Positions 25,670 through 34,800 of a stretch of DNA of 64,000 nucleotides are shown here, piece by piece. The notes under the pieces were generated by a model. The model was not told the origin of the DNA. It saw nothing but the letters and a program-made list of their open reading frames with translations, and did not search any database. The first letter of the stretch is position 1. Every line of letters begins with the position of its first letter. The DNA is from Bacillota bacterium (GTDB taxonomy: Bacteria > Bacillota > UBA994 > UBA5500): NCBI GenBank assembly GCA_012735505.1, contig JAAYHE010000003.1, positions 1 to 64,000 on the forward strand, read 5' to 3'. The translations under genes were made by a program, and so were the position numbers.

Positions 25670-25882
25670 AGGCGTTGATAAGGAGGCTATTCTCAGTGCA
25701 TTTGCCGAAGCGAGCTAGGGAGGGTGGAAGCCTAGCGGCAGGTGGGGAATAGATGGCGCCTTGGAGCCTTATTTGTAATCAAGGTGGGCCCGATTAGCGG
25801 AAGCAAGGCGGGTCAATAAGGGTGGAACCGCGGAAGCACAGGCCTTTCGTCCCTTTAGGGATGCAAGGCCTGTTTATTTTTG
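25670..25882 (+). promoter_or_regulatory. T-box riboswitch for glycine (glyS leader)
   Basis: The leader senses uncharged tRNA-Gly. The conserved T-box AGGGTGGAACCGCGG is at 25819-25833. Stem I is closed by AGGC/GCCT with CTATTC/GAATAG above it; the bulge between them on the 3' side exposes GGC at 25755-25757, a glycine codon, as likely specifier. The terminator follows: ACAGGCCTT with AAGGCCTGT and a T-rich tail (25838-25882). The downstream gene is glycyl-tRNA synthetase, which confirms the type. Confidence 0.95.
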
Positions 25883-25899
25883 TGTAAGGAGTGGTTGTT

Positions 25900-27288
25900 A
25901 TGGCAGTACGAGTGACTATGGAAAAGCTAGTTGCATTATGTAAATCACGGGGTTTCATTTTTCCCGGTTCGGAGATTTATGGCGGCTTGGCCAACACCTG
26001 GGATTATGGCCCTCTAGGTGTGGAGCTAAAAAACAACATCAAGCAAGCTTGGTGGAAGAAGTTTGTGCAGGAATCACCCTATAATGTAGGTCTCGATGCT
26101 TCCATCCTTATGAATCCGCAAACCTGGGTCGCCTCGGGTCATTTAAGCAATTTTGCCGACCCCCTCTTAGATTGCCGGGAGTGCCGGGCACGCTATCGGG
26201 CTGATCACCTGATTGAAGATTGGGCTGCTACAAGCGGCGAAACTGTTCAGGTTGAAGGCCTCGATAACCAGGCGCTGAAAGCCATTATCGACGCTAACGG
26301 TATTGCCTGCCCCAAGTGTGGCCAGGTCAACTTTACCGATATTCGCCATTTTAACCTGATGTTCAAGACTTTCCAGGGTGTTACTGAAGATTCCCAGGCA
26401 GAAGTCTACCTGCGGCCAGAAACAGCCCAAGGTATTTTCGTTAACTTTAAACATATTCAGCGTACGACCCGCAAGAAACTCCCCTTCGGTGTAGCCCAGA
26501 TTGGTAAGGCCTTTCGTAATGAAATTACGCCGGGTAACTTTGTTTTCCGTACCCGCGAATTCGAGCAGATGGAGCTAGAGTTTTTCTGCAAACCAGAGGA
26601 AGCTCTAGACTGGTTCGAATATTGGCGTGCCTTCTGCAAAGATTGGCTCCTAAATTTAGGGCTGCGGGAGGAGAATTTGCGTCTGCGCGATCACGCCCCG
26701 GAAGAACTCTCCCACTATAGCCGAGCTACCACCGACTTCGAATATCGCTTCCCCTTCGGTTGGGGCGAGTTATGGGGTGTGGCTGATCGCACCGACTATG
26801 ATCTTAAGGCGCACCAGGCTACGTCGGGTGAAGACATGAGCTACCTCGACCCGGAAACTAACGAGCGGTATGTTCCTTACTGCATCGAACCTTCGGTAGG
26901 TGTAGAACGGCTGCTCTTAGCTTTTCTCGCCGACGCCTATGAAGAAGAAGAACTTGGCAACGGCGATGTTCGCAACGTGTTGCATTTCCATCCGGCCTTA
27001 GCGCCCTATAAGGTTGCGGTGCTGCCTTTAAGCAAAAAGCTTAGCCAACCGGCTAATGAGGTTTATGACCTCTTGCGGCCCCATTTCACTTGTGACTACG
27101 ATGAAACTGGCAGTATCGGCAAGCGTTATCGCCGCCAAGACGAGATTGGTACGCCATTCTGTGTGACTTTCGACTTTGACTCCTTAGAAGATAAGTCTGT
27201 CACCGTTCGCCATCGTGATACCATGGAACAGGTGCGCCTGCCCATCGATCAGCTGGTAGCCTATTTAGAGGAACGCGTGCGCTTCTAA
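25900..27288 (+). CDS. glyS: Glycyl-tRNA synthetase, homodimeric type
   Basis: 462-aa class II aminoacyl-tRNA synthetase that charges tRNA-Gly. This is the single-chain eukaryote/archaea-like form also found in many Bacillota, not the alpha2-beta2 form. Seen: the N-terminal block [23 protein letters not shown], a zinc-like Cys set ([14 protein letters not shown]), class II motif 2 around [21 protein letters not shown], motif 3 [16 protein letters not shown], and the C-terminal anticodon-binding domain. ATG at 25900 is eight bases after AAGGAG; the GTG at 25891 of the ORF track lies within that site. Controlled by the T-box. Confidence 0.97.
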   Translation: MAVRVTMEKLVALCKSRGFIFPGSEIYGGLANTWDYGPLGVELKNNIKQAWWKKFVQESPYNVGLDASILMNPQTWVASGHLSNFADPLLDCRECRARYRADHLIEDWAATSGETVQVEGLDNQALKAIIDANGIACPKCGQVNFTDIRHFNLMFKTFQGVTEDSQAEVYLRPETAQGIFVNFKHIQRTTRKKLPFGVAQIGKAFRNEITPGNFVFRTREFEQMELEFFCKPEEALDWFEYWRAFCKDWLLNLGLREENLRLRDHAPEELSHYSRATTDFEYRFPFGWGELWGVADRTDYDLKAHQATSGEDMSYLDPETNERYVPYCIEPSVGVERLLLAFLADAYEEEELGNGDVRNVLHFHPALAPYKVAVLPLSKKLSQPANEVYDLLRPHFTCDYDETGSIGKRYRRQDEIGTPFCVTFDFDSLEDKSVTVRHRDTMEQVRLPIDQLVAYLEERVRF

Positions 27289-27300
27289 GTGGTGAGGTGA

Positions 27301-27357
27301 GGAGGCGCTCTTTTACGGCTCCCACGCGCTTTACGGATGACACGCACCGCCGCTTGA
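27301..27357 (-). repeat. Dispersed intergenic repeat, partial copy D (inverted)
   Basis: Read on the minus strand this matches the first 55 bases or so of copies A and B: GCGGCG, GTCATCCGTAAAGCGC, GTGGGAGCC, AAAAGAGCG. The remaining two thirds of the repeat are missing. It lies just behind the glyS stop. Confidence 0.75.
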
Positions 27358-27467
27358 GTAACGCCTGCAGGCAACATGTAAGGCCTGGGGTCTGGTCGGC
27401 TGAGCAGGGATTTGGCCTCGGCATTGCGAAGTAATATGCATACTTCTTAGAGAAAGGACTAAATCTC

Positions 27468-28310
27468 TTGAGTTTACAATTCTGTTCCTTTGCTAGCAGT
27501 AGCGCTGGCAACTGTTATTTCATTCAGAGTTCTGGGGGCACCAGCATCTTGGTAGATGCTGGTGTTCCTTTACGCCGTCTCGAACGCAATTTGCGTAGTA
27601 TTGGTGTTGATCCGAGGCAGTTACAAGGCATTTTTCTGACCCACGCCCATCGCGATCATGTTGCTTCGTATTTAATAAAGAAACCTTTTGCCACTCGCTA
27701 TGATGTGCCTACTTATGCTAGCACTGGCACTTGGCGCGAGCTGCTTGCGCGGGGTTGTGGCGAGTTAAACCATGACCTCTGCCATCGCCTCGAGCCGGGT
27801 CAAAGTGTGCAGGTTGGCGGCCTGAGAGTTTATGCACATGCTAAGTCCCACGATGCGGCGGGGGCGGTCTGTTTCGAAATAAAAGGGCGGAAGGAGCGGC
27901 TGGCGGTCGTTACCGATCTAGGCTGTCTGGCCGATAGCTTGCTCACGGCGCTACAGGGATGCACCTACTACATCTTTGAAGCTAACCACGATGTGATTAT
28001 GGAACAACAATCGGCTCGCCCCTGGGTATTAAAGCAGCGCGTACTGAGCGCCCATGGTCATCTTTCCAACGAACAGGCTGCGGCCGCCTTGGCAATCTTA
28101 GCTGCAGACGCCAAAGGTATCTGGTTAGCCCATATCAGTGAAGAATGCAATTGCCCCGATCTTGCCTGCCGCGTGGTAGAAGCGGCCTTACAGCATGCTG
28201 GCCTTCGGGTACCTGTAATGACCTTGCCAGCCCGGGACCCCAGCCCTATCTATGGCAATAAGGATCAAGGGCAAGTGGTCCCCCTGCAATTATGGGATTT
28301 AGCAGATTGA
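27468..28310 (+). CDS. MBL-fold metallohydrolase, YycJ/WalJ type
   Basis: 280-aa metallo-beta-lactamase-fold protein with SSAGNCYFI near the N-terminus and the metal motif THAHRDH near residue 60; further ligands in AHAKSHDAAG, VVTDLG and LSAHGHLSN. Length and order match YycJ, a predicted exonuclease-like enzyme usually next to the WalKR two-component system in Bacillota; here it is away from that locus. TTG start with GAAAGGA upstream. Confidence 0.85.
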   Translation: MSLQFCSFASSSAGNCYFIQSSGGTSILVDAGVPLRRLERNLRSIGVDPRQLQGIFLTHAHRDHVASYLIKKPFATRYDVPTYASTGTWRELLARGCGELNHDLCHRLEPGQSVQVGGLRVYAHAKSHDAAGAVCFEIKGRKERLAVVTDLGCLADSLLTALQGCTYYIFEANHDVIMEQQSARPWVLKQRVLSAHGHLSNEQAAAALAILAADAKGIWLAHISEECNCPDLACRVVEAALQHAGLRVPVMTLPARDPSPIYGNKDQGQVVPLQLWDLAD

Positions 28311-28336
28311 GTTAACTAGGGTTAACAGTTTATAAT
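28307..28336 (+). promoter_or_regulatory. Promoter of the adenine deaminase gene
   Basis: TTGAGT and TATAAT with an 18-base spacer. The spacer contains GTTAAC twice, four bases apart, and a TTAAC follows the -10 box, a possible operator. Confidence 0.55.
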
Positions 28337-28373
28337 TAACCTGATTTATGCGAGAGAATGGAGGTTGTTCAGT

Positions 28374-30194
28374 GTGAAGCAGCGCTATAAGTTGGCAGAA
28401 GTCACCGAACGCTTAGTAGCTGTGGCTATGGGGCGGGAGCCAGCTCAAGTCGTGATTAAAGGCGGGCGTTTGGTTAATGTTAATACTGGTGAGATCCAGC
28501 CCGACATGGATGTAGCCATAACGCATGGTCGAATCGCTTATGTCGGTCCTGATGCAAGCCACACTATCGGAGCCGATACCCAGATAATCGATGCTGCCGG
28601 ACGGTACATAGCCCCCGGCTTTATGGATGGCCACATTCATATCGAAAGCAGTATGCTTACGGTGCGCGAATATACTAAGGCAGTAGTACCTCGAGGTACT
28701 ACCACCGTGTTCATGGACCCTCATGAAATTGCCAATGTGCTTGGATTGTCAGGGATTGAGCTCATGATTGAGGAAAGTAAGCTGGTGCCCCTGCGGGTGT
28801 TCGTGGCTATGCCTTCCTGTGTTCCCGCTGCCCCTGGCTTCGAAGACGCCGGGGCAACTATCGGGCCTGAAGAAATACGTGAGGCTATGCAGTGGGAAGA
28901 GGTAGTAGGCCTGGGGGAGATGATGAACTTTCCTGGGGTGATCTATGGCGATGCAGCTATGCATGCCGAACTGCAAGCTACCCTAGAGGCCAATAAGACT
29001 ATAACAGGGCATTTTTCCCTGCCCGAAACAGGGAAATCTCTGGTGGCCTATGCTGCAGCAGGTATTCGCTGCGATCACGAATCGGTGCGCATGGAAGATG
29101 CTTTGGCTAAGATGCGCCTCGGCATGTATGCCCAGTTTAGGGAAGGTTCGGCCTGGCATGATGTAAAAGAGACCGCTCGCAGCATTACCGAACACAACAT
29201 TGATACCCGCTTTGCCACCCTAATTTCCGACGATACCCATCCACATACTTTGATCGAACAGGGGCATCTAGACCATATCGTGCGTCGTGCCATCGAAGAG
29301 GGAATCAATCCCATCACGGCAATTCAAATGGTGACTATTAACGTGGCCGAATGTTTCGGTATGAGCCGCGATTTGGGTAGCGTTTCGCCTGGCCGGTGGG
29401 CAGATATTCTGCTCTTATCAGACCTATCGCGGGTACAGGTCGATAAGGTCCTAATAAATGGTGAACTGGTAGCTGAGCAGGGGCGTATGTTGATAGAGCT
29501 ACCCGAATTTATCTACCCCGAGTTTGCTCGTCGGTCGGTGAATTTGCCGGCGGAACTGATGCCTGTAGACTTTGCTATCCCGACCAGCCACGCCGGCGCG
29601 ACCAGCGTCATTGCCCGGGTGATGCAGATTATCGAAGCCAAGGTAGGTACTATTAGTAAGCAGGCAGTGCTGGCGGTAGACGATGGCTTTGTGCAGCCCG
29701 ATATAGAGCAGGATATAGCTAAAGTTGCCGTAGTAGAGCGGCACCACCGTACCGGTACTATTGGGCTAGGTTTTGTGCAAGGCTTTGGCTTGCAGGGCGG
29801 TGCTGTTGCTTCCACGGTGGCCCACGATAGTCATAATTTGCTGATCGTGGGTACTAACGATGATGATATGGCACTGGCTGGCAATAAACTGGCCGAGGTC
29901 GGTGGCGGCATGATCGTGGTGCGCGACGGACAGGTTTTGGCGCTATTACCGCTACCGATTGCCGGTTTGATGTCAGACCAGCCGCTAGAGGAAGTTGCGG
30001 CAGCTGTAGCAGAGCTGGACAAGGCTTGGAAGGAGTTAGGCTGCGATTTGGTTTCGCCCTTTATGACTATGGCCTTGTTGGCTTTGGCTGTGTTGCCCGA
30101 GCTGCGCCTAACCAACCGGGGTTTAGTGGATACGGTAAATTTCGAGTTTGTAGACTTGATTGTCGCCGAGCACTTTGAGCAAGTTCAGGTGTGA
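28374..30194 (+). CDS. ade: Adenine deaminase
   Basis: 606-aa amidohydrolase that converts adenine to hypoxanthine for purine salvage or nitrogen supply. Metal motif GHIHIESSML near residue 85, the family block TTVFMDPHEIANV, GHFSLPETG, the DDTHPHTL acidic site, and the C-terminal adenine-deaminase domain (GFGLQGGAVASTVAHDSHN). Length is typical of bacterial Ade. The TTG at 28365 given in the track touches GGAGG; the GTG at 28374 is nine bases away and is preferred. Closed by a terminator. Confidence 0.95.
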   Translation: MKQRYKLAEVTERLVAVAMGREPAQVVIKGGRLVNVNTGEIQPDMDVAITHGRIAYVGPDASHTIGADTQIIDAAGRYIAPGFMDGHIHIESSMLTVREYTKAVVPRGTTTVFMDPHEIANVLGLSGIELMIEESKLVPLRVFVAMPSCVPAAPGFEDAGATIGPEEIREAMQWEEVVGLGEMMNFPGVIYGDAAMHAELQATLEANKTITGHFSLPETGKSLVAYAAAGIRCDHESVRMEDALAKMRLGMYAQFREGSAWHDVKETARSITEHNIDTRFATLISDDTHPHTLIEQGHLDHIVRRAIEEGINPITAIQMVTINVAECFGMSRDLGSVSPGRWADILLLSDLSRVQVDKVLINGELVAEQGRMLIELPEFIYPEFARRSVNLPAELMPVDFAIPTSHAGATSVIARVMQIIEAKVGTISKQAVLAVDDGFVQPDIEQDIAKVAVVERHHRTGTIGLGFVQGFGLQGGAVASTVAHDSHNLLIVGTNDDDMALAGNKLAEVGGGMIVVRDGQVLALLPLPIAGLMSDQPLEEVAAAVAELDKAWKELGCDLVSPFMTMALLALAVLPELRLTNRGLVDTVNFEFVDLIVAEHFEQVQV

Positions 30195-30220
30195 TCTTAC
30201 AGGTTTTATCAAGACAGCAA

Positions 30221-30250
30221 GCCCGCTGCGAATAAGGCAGCGGGCCTTTG
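30221..30250 (+). terminator. Terminator after ade
   Basis: GCCCGCTGC pairs with GCAGCGGGC around a 7-base loop, followed by CTTTG. It lies between convergent genes. Confidence 0.85.
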
Positions 30251-30258
30251 TGGTTCAT

Positions 30259-30681
30259 CTATTGCCAGATATAGAGCCCCGTTTCAGGGTCGCGGCGACG
30301 CTCTTGAGGTGGGCCGTCAAATTCGTGGATGGTTAGCTCGGTGACAAAAATCCGGCTGCCGGGCATGAGGTGGCCAGCGTAAATACGCCCACTCTTACCG
30401 GCCAAGACTACGTGCACGTGCACTGCTGTTTCGCCGTCTTTTTCTGAGATAGTTCCCATGCCGCTAGCGATTTCTGCAAACTCGTCAACCTCAGTGATTA
30501 CATATTCATTACTTTCTACATCGAAATAGCCAACGCGGGCCTCGTAGACTGCCCCGATAAATTGCAGCGTTCCAGCGTTAACAAACAAAGAACGCACTTT
30601 TGCTTCAATCTCCTGTAAGAGATCACCGTGTCGTGGCAACGGCAGCTGATAAATACAGCCAGATTCAAATTTGTTAACCAT
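30259..30681 (-). CDS. PPC-domain (DUF296) DNA-binding-like protein
   Basis: 140-aa protein of the plant-and-prokaryote-conserved (PPC/DUF296) family. The core histidine motif VHVHVVLAG followed by GRIYAGHLMPG is visible, which binds metal in solved bacterial homologs. The role in bacteria is not established. ATG start with GGGGGG upstream. Monocistronic. Confidence 0.8.
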   Translation of the reverse strand: MVNKFESGCIYQLPLPRHGDLLQEIEAKVRSLFVNAGTLQFIGAVYEARVGYFDVESNEYVITEVDEFAEIASGMGTISEKDGETAVHVHVVLAGKSGRIYAGHLMPGSRIFVTELTIHEFDGPPQERRRDPETGLYIWQ

Positions 30682-30850
30682 GCTCGCGCCCCCCTTTAAA
30701 TTTTCTAAGTCTATTATAACCCATGAAAATTATTGGTGGACTATTTGGCATTTATGTGGTATGACGTTCTGTCACAAAACGGGAAGAGTCAGAGTGACGT
30801 GATTGTGCAATAACGACGGGCCCCGCGCCCGCAGAGGGAGGTAGCGCCCC

Positions 30851-31552
30851 GTGGCAGTTGAGTTAATTCCAGTTACAATTGAGGGGGAGACAGGCCTGGA
30901 TGTTCGTGTGCATAGGCAAGAGGCAACTGTGAGCGATCTCATCGCAGCTATGCAGCTTCCAGCCGACGACCCTAAGATCTTAAAGCCTTTTCACAAACAG
31001 CGTTACGCAGTTTGCCGGGGGTGCGTAAACAATTGCTGCAAATATAACCCGATTGTGATCGATTTAGTGGCAGCTGAACGCTTGGCTAGGCACCATAGCC
31101 TAAACTTAATGCAATTTGCCCGCCAATATTTAGCCTTGACGCCCGACCTGCCTTATCCCGAGTTGCGCCGTCGCCCTTGCCCCTTCTTACGGCAAAACTG
31201 CTGTACCGTCTATGAGGCTAGGGCCCTGATCTGCCGCCTATATCTGTGTACCCCAATGACGACTCGTTTGGAGAAGTTACGCTGTGCAGTGCTTCTTGCC
31301 GGCGAGGCAGCGTTACAACAACGCTTGGTAGAGCTTGGGGTAGCTCCGCGCAGCTGGCAGCCAACGCAGCTGATGGCTGCGCTAAAACACAGCTATCGTG
31401 CGGGCAAGTTGACGCCGGAGGCCTATCGGCGGGAAAGAGAGCAGTTAGACTTGCTGCTGGAACGCAACCCTTTTCTCGATGGCTGCGATTATGACGAGGT
31501 ATGCTTGCGCCAGTGTTGTACCGAGGACTTGTGGCAGACTATTTTTGGGTAA
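30851..31552 (+). CDS. YkgJ-family cysteine cluster protein
   Basis: 233-aa protein with a CxxCxxxCC-type cluster: CRGCVNNCCKYNPI near residue 55, CPFLRQNCCTVYEARALICR and more Cys-rich blocks at the C-terminus (CDYDEVCLRQCC). The pattern is that of the YkgJ family, predicted to hold zinc or an iron-sulfur cluster. The N-terminal 45 residues are extra and of unknown fold. GTG start with GGGAGG upstream. Function unknown. Confidence 0.8.
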   Translation: MAVELIPVTIEGETGLDVRVHRQEATVSDLIAAMQLPADDPKILKPFHKQRYAVCRGCVNNCCKYNPIVIDLVAAERLARHHSLNLMQFARQYLALTPDLPYPELRRRPCPFLRQNCCTVYEARALICRLYLCTPMTTRLEKLRCAVLLAGEAALQQRLVELGVAPRSWQPTQLMAALKHSYRAGKLTPEAYRREREQLDLLLERNPFLDGCDYDEVCLRQCCTEDLWQTIFG

Positions 31553-31612
31553 CCCTTTCTCATGCAGCAAAGTCCTGCTCAATAGCCTACCCTTCCTTAA
31601 TTACTAAAAGGC

Positions 31613-31642
31613 TTGCGAGGACGAGAGAGGCTAGTCTATACT
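31613..31642 (+). promoter_or_regulatory. Promoter candidate of the cobalamin riboswitch leader
   Basis: TTGCGA and TATACT with an 18-base spacer, ending 21 bases before the riboswitch stem P1. Confidence 0.5.
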
Positions 31643-31662
31643 AAGAGTGTGAACTAAATAGG

Positions 31663-31821
31663 GTGTTAGGTGCCCCGCATGTCTCGGGGAGAATAGGGAA
31701 TCAGGTGAAAGTCCTGAGCGGTCCCGCCACTGTAACCGGATAAAAAGAGTGGTTTGCCACTGTCTGTTGGAGATGGGAAGGCGCCACAGAGAGACCGGAA
31801 GCCAGGAGACCTGCCTAACAC
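31663..31821 (+). promoter_or_regulatory. Cobalamin riboswitch
   Basis: Stem P1 GTGTTAGG/CCTAACAC closes the element. Inside are the conserved parts GGGAATCAGGTGAAAGTCCTGAGC, GTCCCGCCACTGTAACCGG, and the B12-box-like GAAGCCAGGAGACCTGCC at the 3' end. The downstream terminator (31891-31919) would be the expression platform. The regulated gene is a BtuF-like binding protein, in keeping with B12 control. Confidence 0.95.
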
Positions 31822-31890
31822 TAGCAACACTAACCTTCGGAGCAAAGGGAGGTGGATGATGACCAATGCCTTATTTTGGGCCTGGTTATG

Positions 31891-31919
31891 CCCCGCTTTT
31901 TGCCTAGGCGGGGTTTTTT
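31891..31919 (+). terminator. Riboswitch-controlled terminator
   Basis: CCCCGC pairs with GCGGGG and is followed by TTTTTT. It lies about 60 bases before the binding-protein start and would be formed when cobalamin is bound. Confidence 0.85.
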
Positions 31920-31980
31920 ACTGGGTTAAATGATTGTGTGTTTGGCAATATTGTTAGCTAGAACAGGAGGTTATATCCAA

Positions 31981-32904
31981 ATGAAAACTTATAGGCGTCG
32001 ACTTATACCTAGTTTGCTTTTGTTGTCCTTGTTAGTGACCCTGTTGGTCGGTTGCACTCGCAACGTAGAACCTGAAGAACCAGGTGAAATCTATCCTCTC
32101 ACTCTGGTAGATTCTTTTGACCGCGAAGTTACTGTGGAAAAAGAGCCAGAAGTAATAGTGTCGCTGGCGCCGAGCGCTACCGAAATTCTTTTTGCGTTAG
32201 GCTTAGGTGACAAAGTTAAAGGAGTCAGCGATGTATGCAATTATCCTGAGGAAGTTCTAGCCATCGAAAAAATGGGTGGCTATATGGGGGTAGACGTCGA
32301 GAGAGTAGTTTCCGTCCAGCCTGATCTGGTGATCGCCGATTCCCAGACCACCAAGGAAGTTGTCGAGCAGCTAGAGGGTTTTGGCATTGCAGTCTTGGCC
32401 CTCAAGGCTGACGATATCGAGGGTATGTTTTCTCACATTGAATTAATTGGCGAAGCGACTAACGCCAAGGAAGAAGCTGAGCAGCTCGTGCAAGAATTGC
32501 AGGATCGCCTGCAAGTAGTGGCAGATAAGACTAAGTCGCTCGAGCGTCCGGCTGTCTTTTACGAGGTATGGCACGAGCCCCTCATGTCGGCAGGAAAAAA
32601 CACTTTCATTAATAGTGTTATCGAGGCTGCCGGCGGTGAAAACGTGATGGTGGATGCTGCTACCGACTGGCCTGAGGTTGACCTCGAACTATTAATCAGT
32701 AAGGAACCTGCTGTTATTATTCTTGGGCATGACGGCCAAAGCGTAGACGAAGCGAAGGCTCGCGCCAACTGGCAGACGATGCCGGCTGCCAAAGAGGGAC
32801 GGATTTATGCAGTCAATCCCGACATTTTTAATCGCCCGGGCCCGCGCCTAGTCGATGCCGTGGAGGAACTGGCTAGACTACTACACCCAGGACTATTCGA
32901 ATAG
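31981..32904 (+). CDS. Cobalamin-type ABC substrate-binding lipoprotein (BtuF-like)
   Basis: 307-aa periplasmic-binding-type lipoprotein: basic start, hydrophobic core and lipobox LVGC. The class III binding fold blocks DSFDREVTVEKEPEVIVSLAPSATEI... and GVSDVCNYPEE and the long linker helix match BtuF/FhuD. Cobalamin as ligand follows from the riboswitch in front. ATG at 31981, nine bases after AGGAGG (the track start at 31930 overlaps the leader). BtuC and BtuD genes are absent: a terminator follows and the next genes are NfeD/SPFH. Confidence 0.9.
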   Translation: MKTYRRRLIPSLLLLSLLVTLLVGCTRNVEPEEPGEIYPLTLVDSFDREVTVEKEPEVIVSLAPSATEILFALGLGDKVKGVSDVCNYPEEVLAIEKMGGYMGVDVERVVSVQPDLVIADSQTTKEVVEQLEGFGIAVLALKADDIEGMFSHIELIGEATNAKEEAEQLVQELQDRLQVVADKTKSLERPAVFYEVWHEPLMSAGKNTFINSVIEAAGGENVMVDAATDWPEVDLELLISKEPAVIILGHDGQSVDEAKARANWQTMPAAKEGRIYAVNPDIFNRPGPRLVDAVEELARLLHPGLFE

Positions 32905-32965
32905 CTTCGAACTCAACGGACCTCAAGTCGAACCTGGTCGAGAAAACACTATAATTCCAAATCTG

Positions 32966-33006
32966 AAGGGCGTAGCGCACATTTTGCGATACGCCCTTGC
33001 TTTTTG
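32966..33006 (+). terminator. Terminator after the BtuF-like gene
   Basis: AAGGGCGTA pairs perfectly with TACGCCCTT, followed by GCTTTTT. Confidence 0.88.
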
Positions 33007-33161
33007 ACATTTACTTGTCTCGTACTTTGGGAAAAAGCGTGGTAAAATAGAGGGGAATTAATCGCTAATATGCTAATAATATGTAACCTTTTAAGCAGTG
33101 TGAAACTTTTTTTGTTTGCATTGAGTATTTATTAGTGAGGTCAATTGTGAGGGGGTGCAAA

Positions 33162-33599
33162 ATGCCAAACTGGGCAATATGGATATTGGTTGCGCTAGCT
33201 TTTGGAGCCGTGGAACTGGCTACAGTCAGCTTCTTTTCGTTACTTTTTAGTCTTGGCGCTTTAGTAGCCGCGGCAGCCTCTTTTCTTACTGCTAGTTGGC
33301 CTTTGCAGGCAGTGATCTTTCTTGTGGCTTCAGGTATCTTCGTATGGTGGCTACTGCCTATCTTACAGAAGTCTTTCGGGAAAGAGAGCGTGAAGACTAA
33401 CGTTGCTCGAGTGGTTGGTCAAACAGGTAGCGTGATCGTCGCTATTGATAATACTCAGGGCGTGGGCCAGGTAAAGGTGGAAGGCGAAGTCTGGACAGCC
33501 CGTAGTTTGACGGGCGAGCCTATCCCTATCGATACGCGGGTTGAAGTCGTGCGTATCGATGGTGTTAGAGCTGTAGTAAAAGTAAAGGAGGATGACTAA
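33162..33599 (+). CDS. NfeD-like membrane protein (short form)
   Basis: 145-aa protein with three hydrophobic helices (about 5-70) and a C-terminal OB-fold (GQTGSVIVAIDN to VRAVVKVKEDD). This is the short NfeD form, which works with SPFH/stomatin proteins in membrane microdomains. ATG at 33162 with GAGGGGG upstream; the track start at 33135 is less likely. Its stop is followed at once by the SPFH gene's ATG, so the two are coupled. Confidence 0.9.
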   Translation: MPNWAIWILVALAFGAVELATVSFFSLLFSLGALVAAAASFLTASWPLQAVIFLVASGIFVWWLLPILQKSFGKESVKTNVARVVGQTGSVIVAIDNTQGVGQVKVEGEVWTARSLTGEPIPIDTRVEVVRIDGVRAVVKVKEDD

Positions 33600-34580
33600 A
33601 TGAATATGGATGCCGTTAACCTCGCTGGCTATATTCTGATTCCTTTTGGGATTATCTTCGCTTTGATCCTCGTAAGCTCTACCGTGCGGGTTGTGCGCCA
33701 ATCCACGCAGGGCGTGGTGGAGCGCCTTGGCCGCTTCCATAAAGTAATGCATAGCGGCTTGAACTTCACTGTACCTTTTTTCGATCGCGTGCGGGCCATT
33801 GTTGATATGCGAGAGCAGGTAGCTGATTTCCCCCCCCAACCTGTAATAACGAGAGATAATGTCACCATGCAGATTGACACAGTGGTCTATTTCCAGGTTA
33901 CCGATGTCGTCAAGTATATCTATGAAATTTCTAGTCCCTACAGCGCCATTGAAAATCTAACGGCTACTACCTTGCGTAATATTATTGGTGAGCTAGATCT
34001 CGACGAAACTCTCACTTCTCGAGACATCGTCAACAGCAAATTGCGCAGTATTCTCGACGAAGCCACCGACAAATGGGGTATAAAAGTCAATCGGGTAGAG
34101 CTTAAGAACATTATGCCTCCCCGGGATATTCAAGACGCCATGGAGAAGCAGATGCGGGCCGAACGCGAACGGCGTGAGGCTATTCTACGGGCTGAAGGCG
34201 AGAAGGCCGCGGCTGTGCTGACGGCGGAGGGGCGTAAACAAGCTGTGATTTTGGATGCAGAAGCCCAACGTCAGCGGGAGATTTTGGCTGCTGAAGCTGA
34301 GAAGCAAGTTCGCATCCTCGAAGCTGAAGGTCAAGCTGAGGCTATCCTCAGGGTGCAAAAGGCAACGGCTGAGGGGCTAAGGTTGATCCAGGCTGCCGGC
34401 ATCACTCCAGAACAATACGTAATGTTGCAGGGCATCGAGGCTATGAAGGGAATAGCGCAGAGTCCAAGCAGCAAGCTAATTATTCCTACCGAGGCATCCA
34501 AGCTGTTAGGTGCTCTGCCAGCAATGGCCGAAGCTTTGACTATGAAACCGGTGGCTGAAGCTGAAGTCGAGGCCGAATAG
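33600..34580 (+). CDS. SPFH/stomatin-family membrane protein
   Basis: 326-aa protein: one N-terminal membrane helix (about 8-28), the SPFH/Band 7 domain (VRQSTQGVVERLGRF, PQPVITRDNVTMQIDTVVYF), a long Ala/Glu-rich coiled coil (about 180-260) and a short C-terminal domain. It resembles stomatin and QmcA, scaffolds of ordered membrane zones, and forms the classical pair with NfeD. ATG directly after the NfeD stop; AAGGAGG lies inside the end of nfeD. Confidence 0.93.
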   Translation: MNMDAVNLAGYILIPFGIIFALILVSSTVRVVRQSTQGVVERLGRFHKVMHSGLNFTVPFFDRVRAIVDMREQVADFPPQPVITRDNVTMQIDTVVYFQVTDVVKYIYEISSPYSAIENLTATTLRNIIGELDLDETLTSRDIVNSKLRSILDEATDKWGIKVNRVELKNIMPPRDIQDAMEKQMRAERERREAILRAEGEKAAAVLTAEGRKQAVILDAEAQRQREILAAEAEKQVRILEAEGQAEAILRVQKATAEGLRLIQAAGITPEQYVMLQGIEAMKGIAQSPSSKLIIPTEASKLLGALPAMAEALTMKPVAEAEVEAE

Positions 34581-34642
34581 GTTCAGGGCACGATTTTTCC
34601 GGCGTTGTTGTAGGTTCACGCCAGCAACCTTAACACGACAGA

Positions 34643-34676
34643 GACCCCGTCCCTGGTATAACCGGGGCGGGGTTTA
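34643..34676 (+). terminator. Terminator after the SPFH gene
   Basis: ACCCCG and CCC pair with CGGG and CGGGGT around a short A/T loop, followed by TTTATT. Confidence 0.7.
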
Positions 34677-34800
34677 TTCTGGTTAATTTTGCATCTCGGA
34701 GTGTGTCATTATCTTAGAATGAAAGCTAGGGAAGGGCACGCTGTATCTATCTGAGCAGACGCGTGACCTTGTGAGATGGTTGAAAGGTGGGTAGAGAAAG

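Noticed and set aside
33363-33839. 158-aa minus-strand ORF over the NfeD/SPFH junction
   Set aside because: Antisense to two well-supported genes with no start signal.
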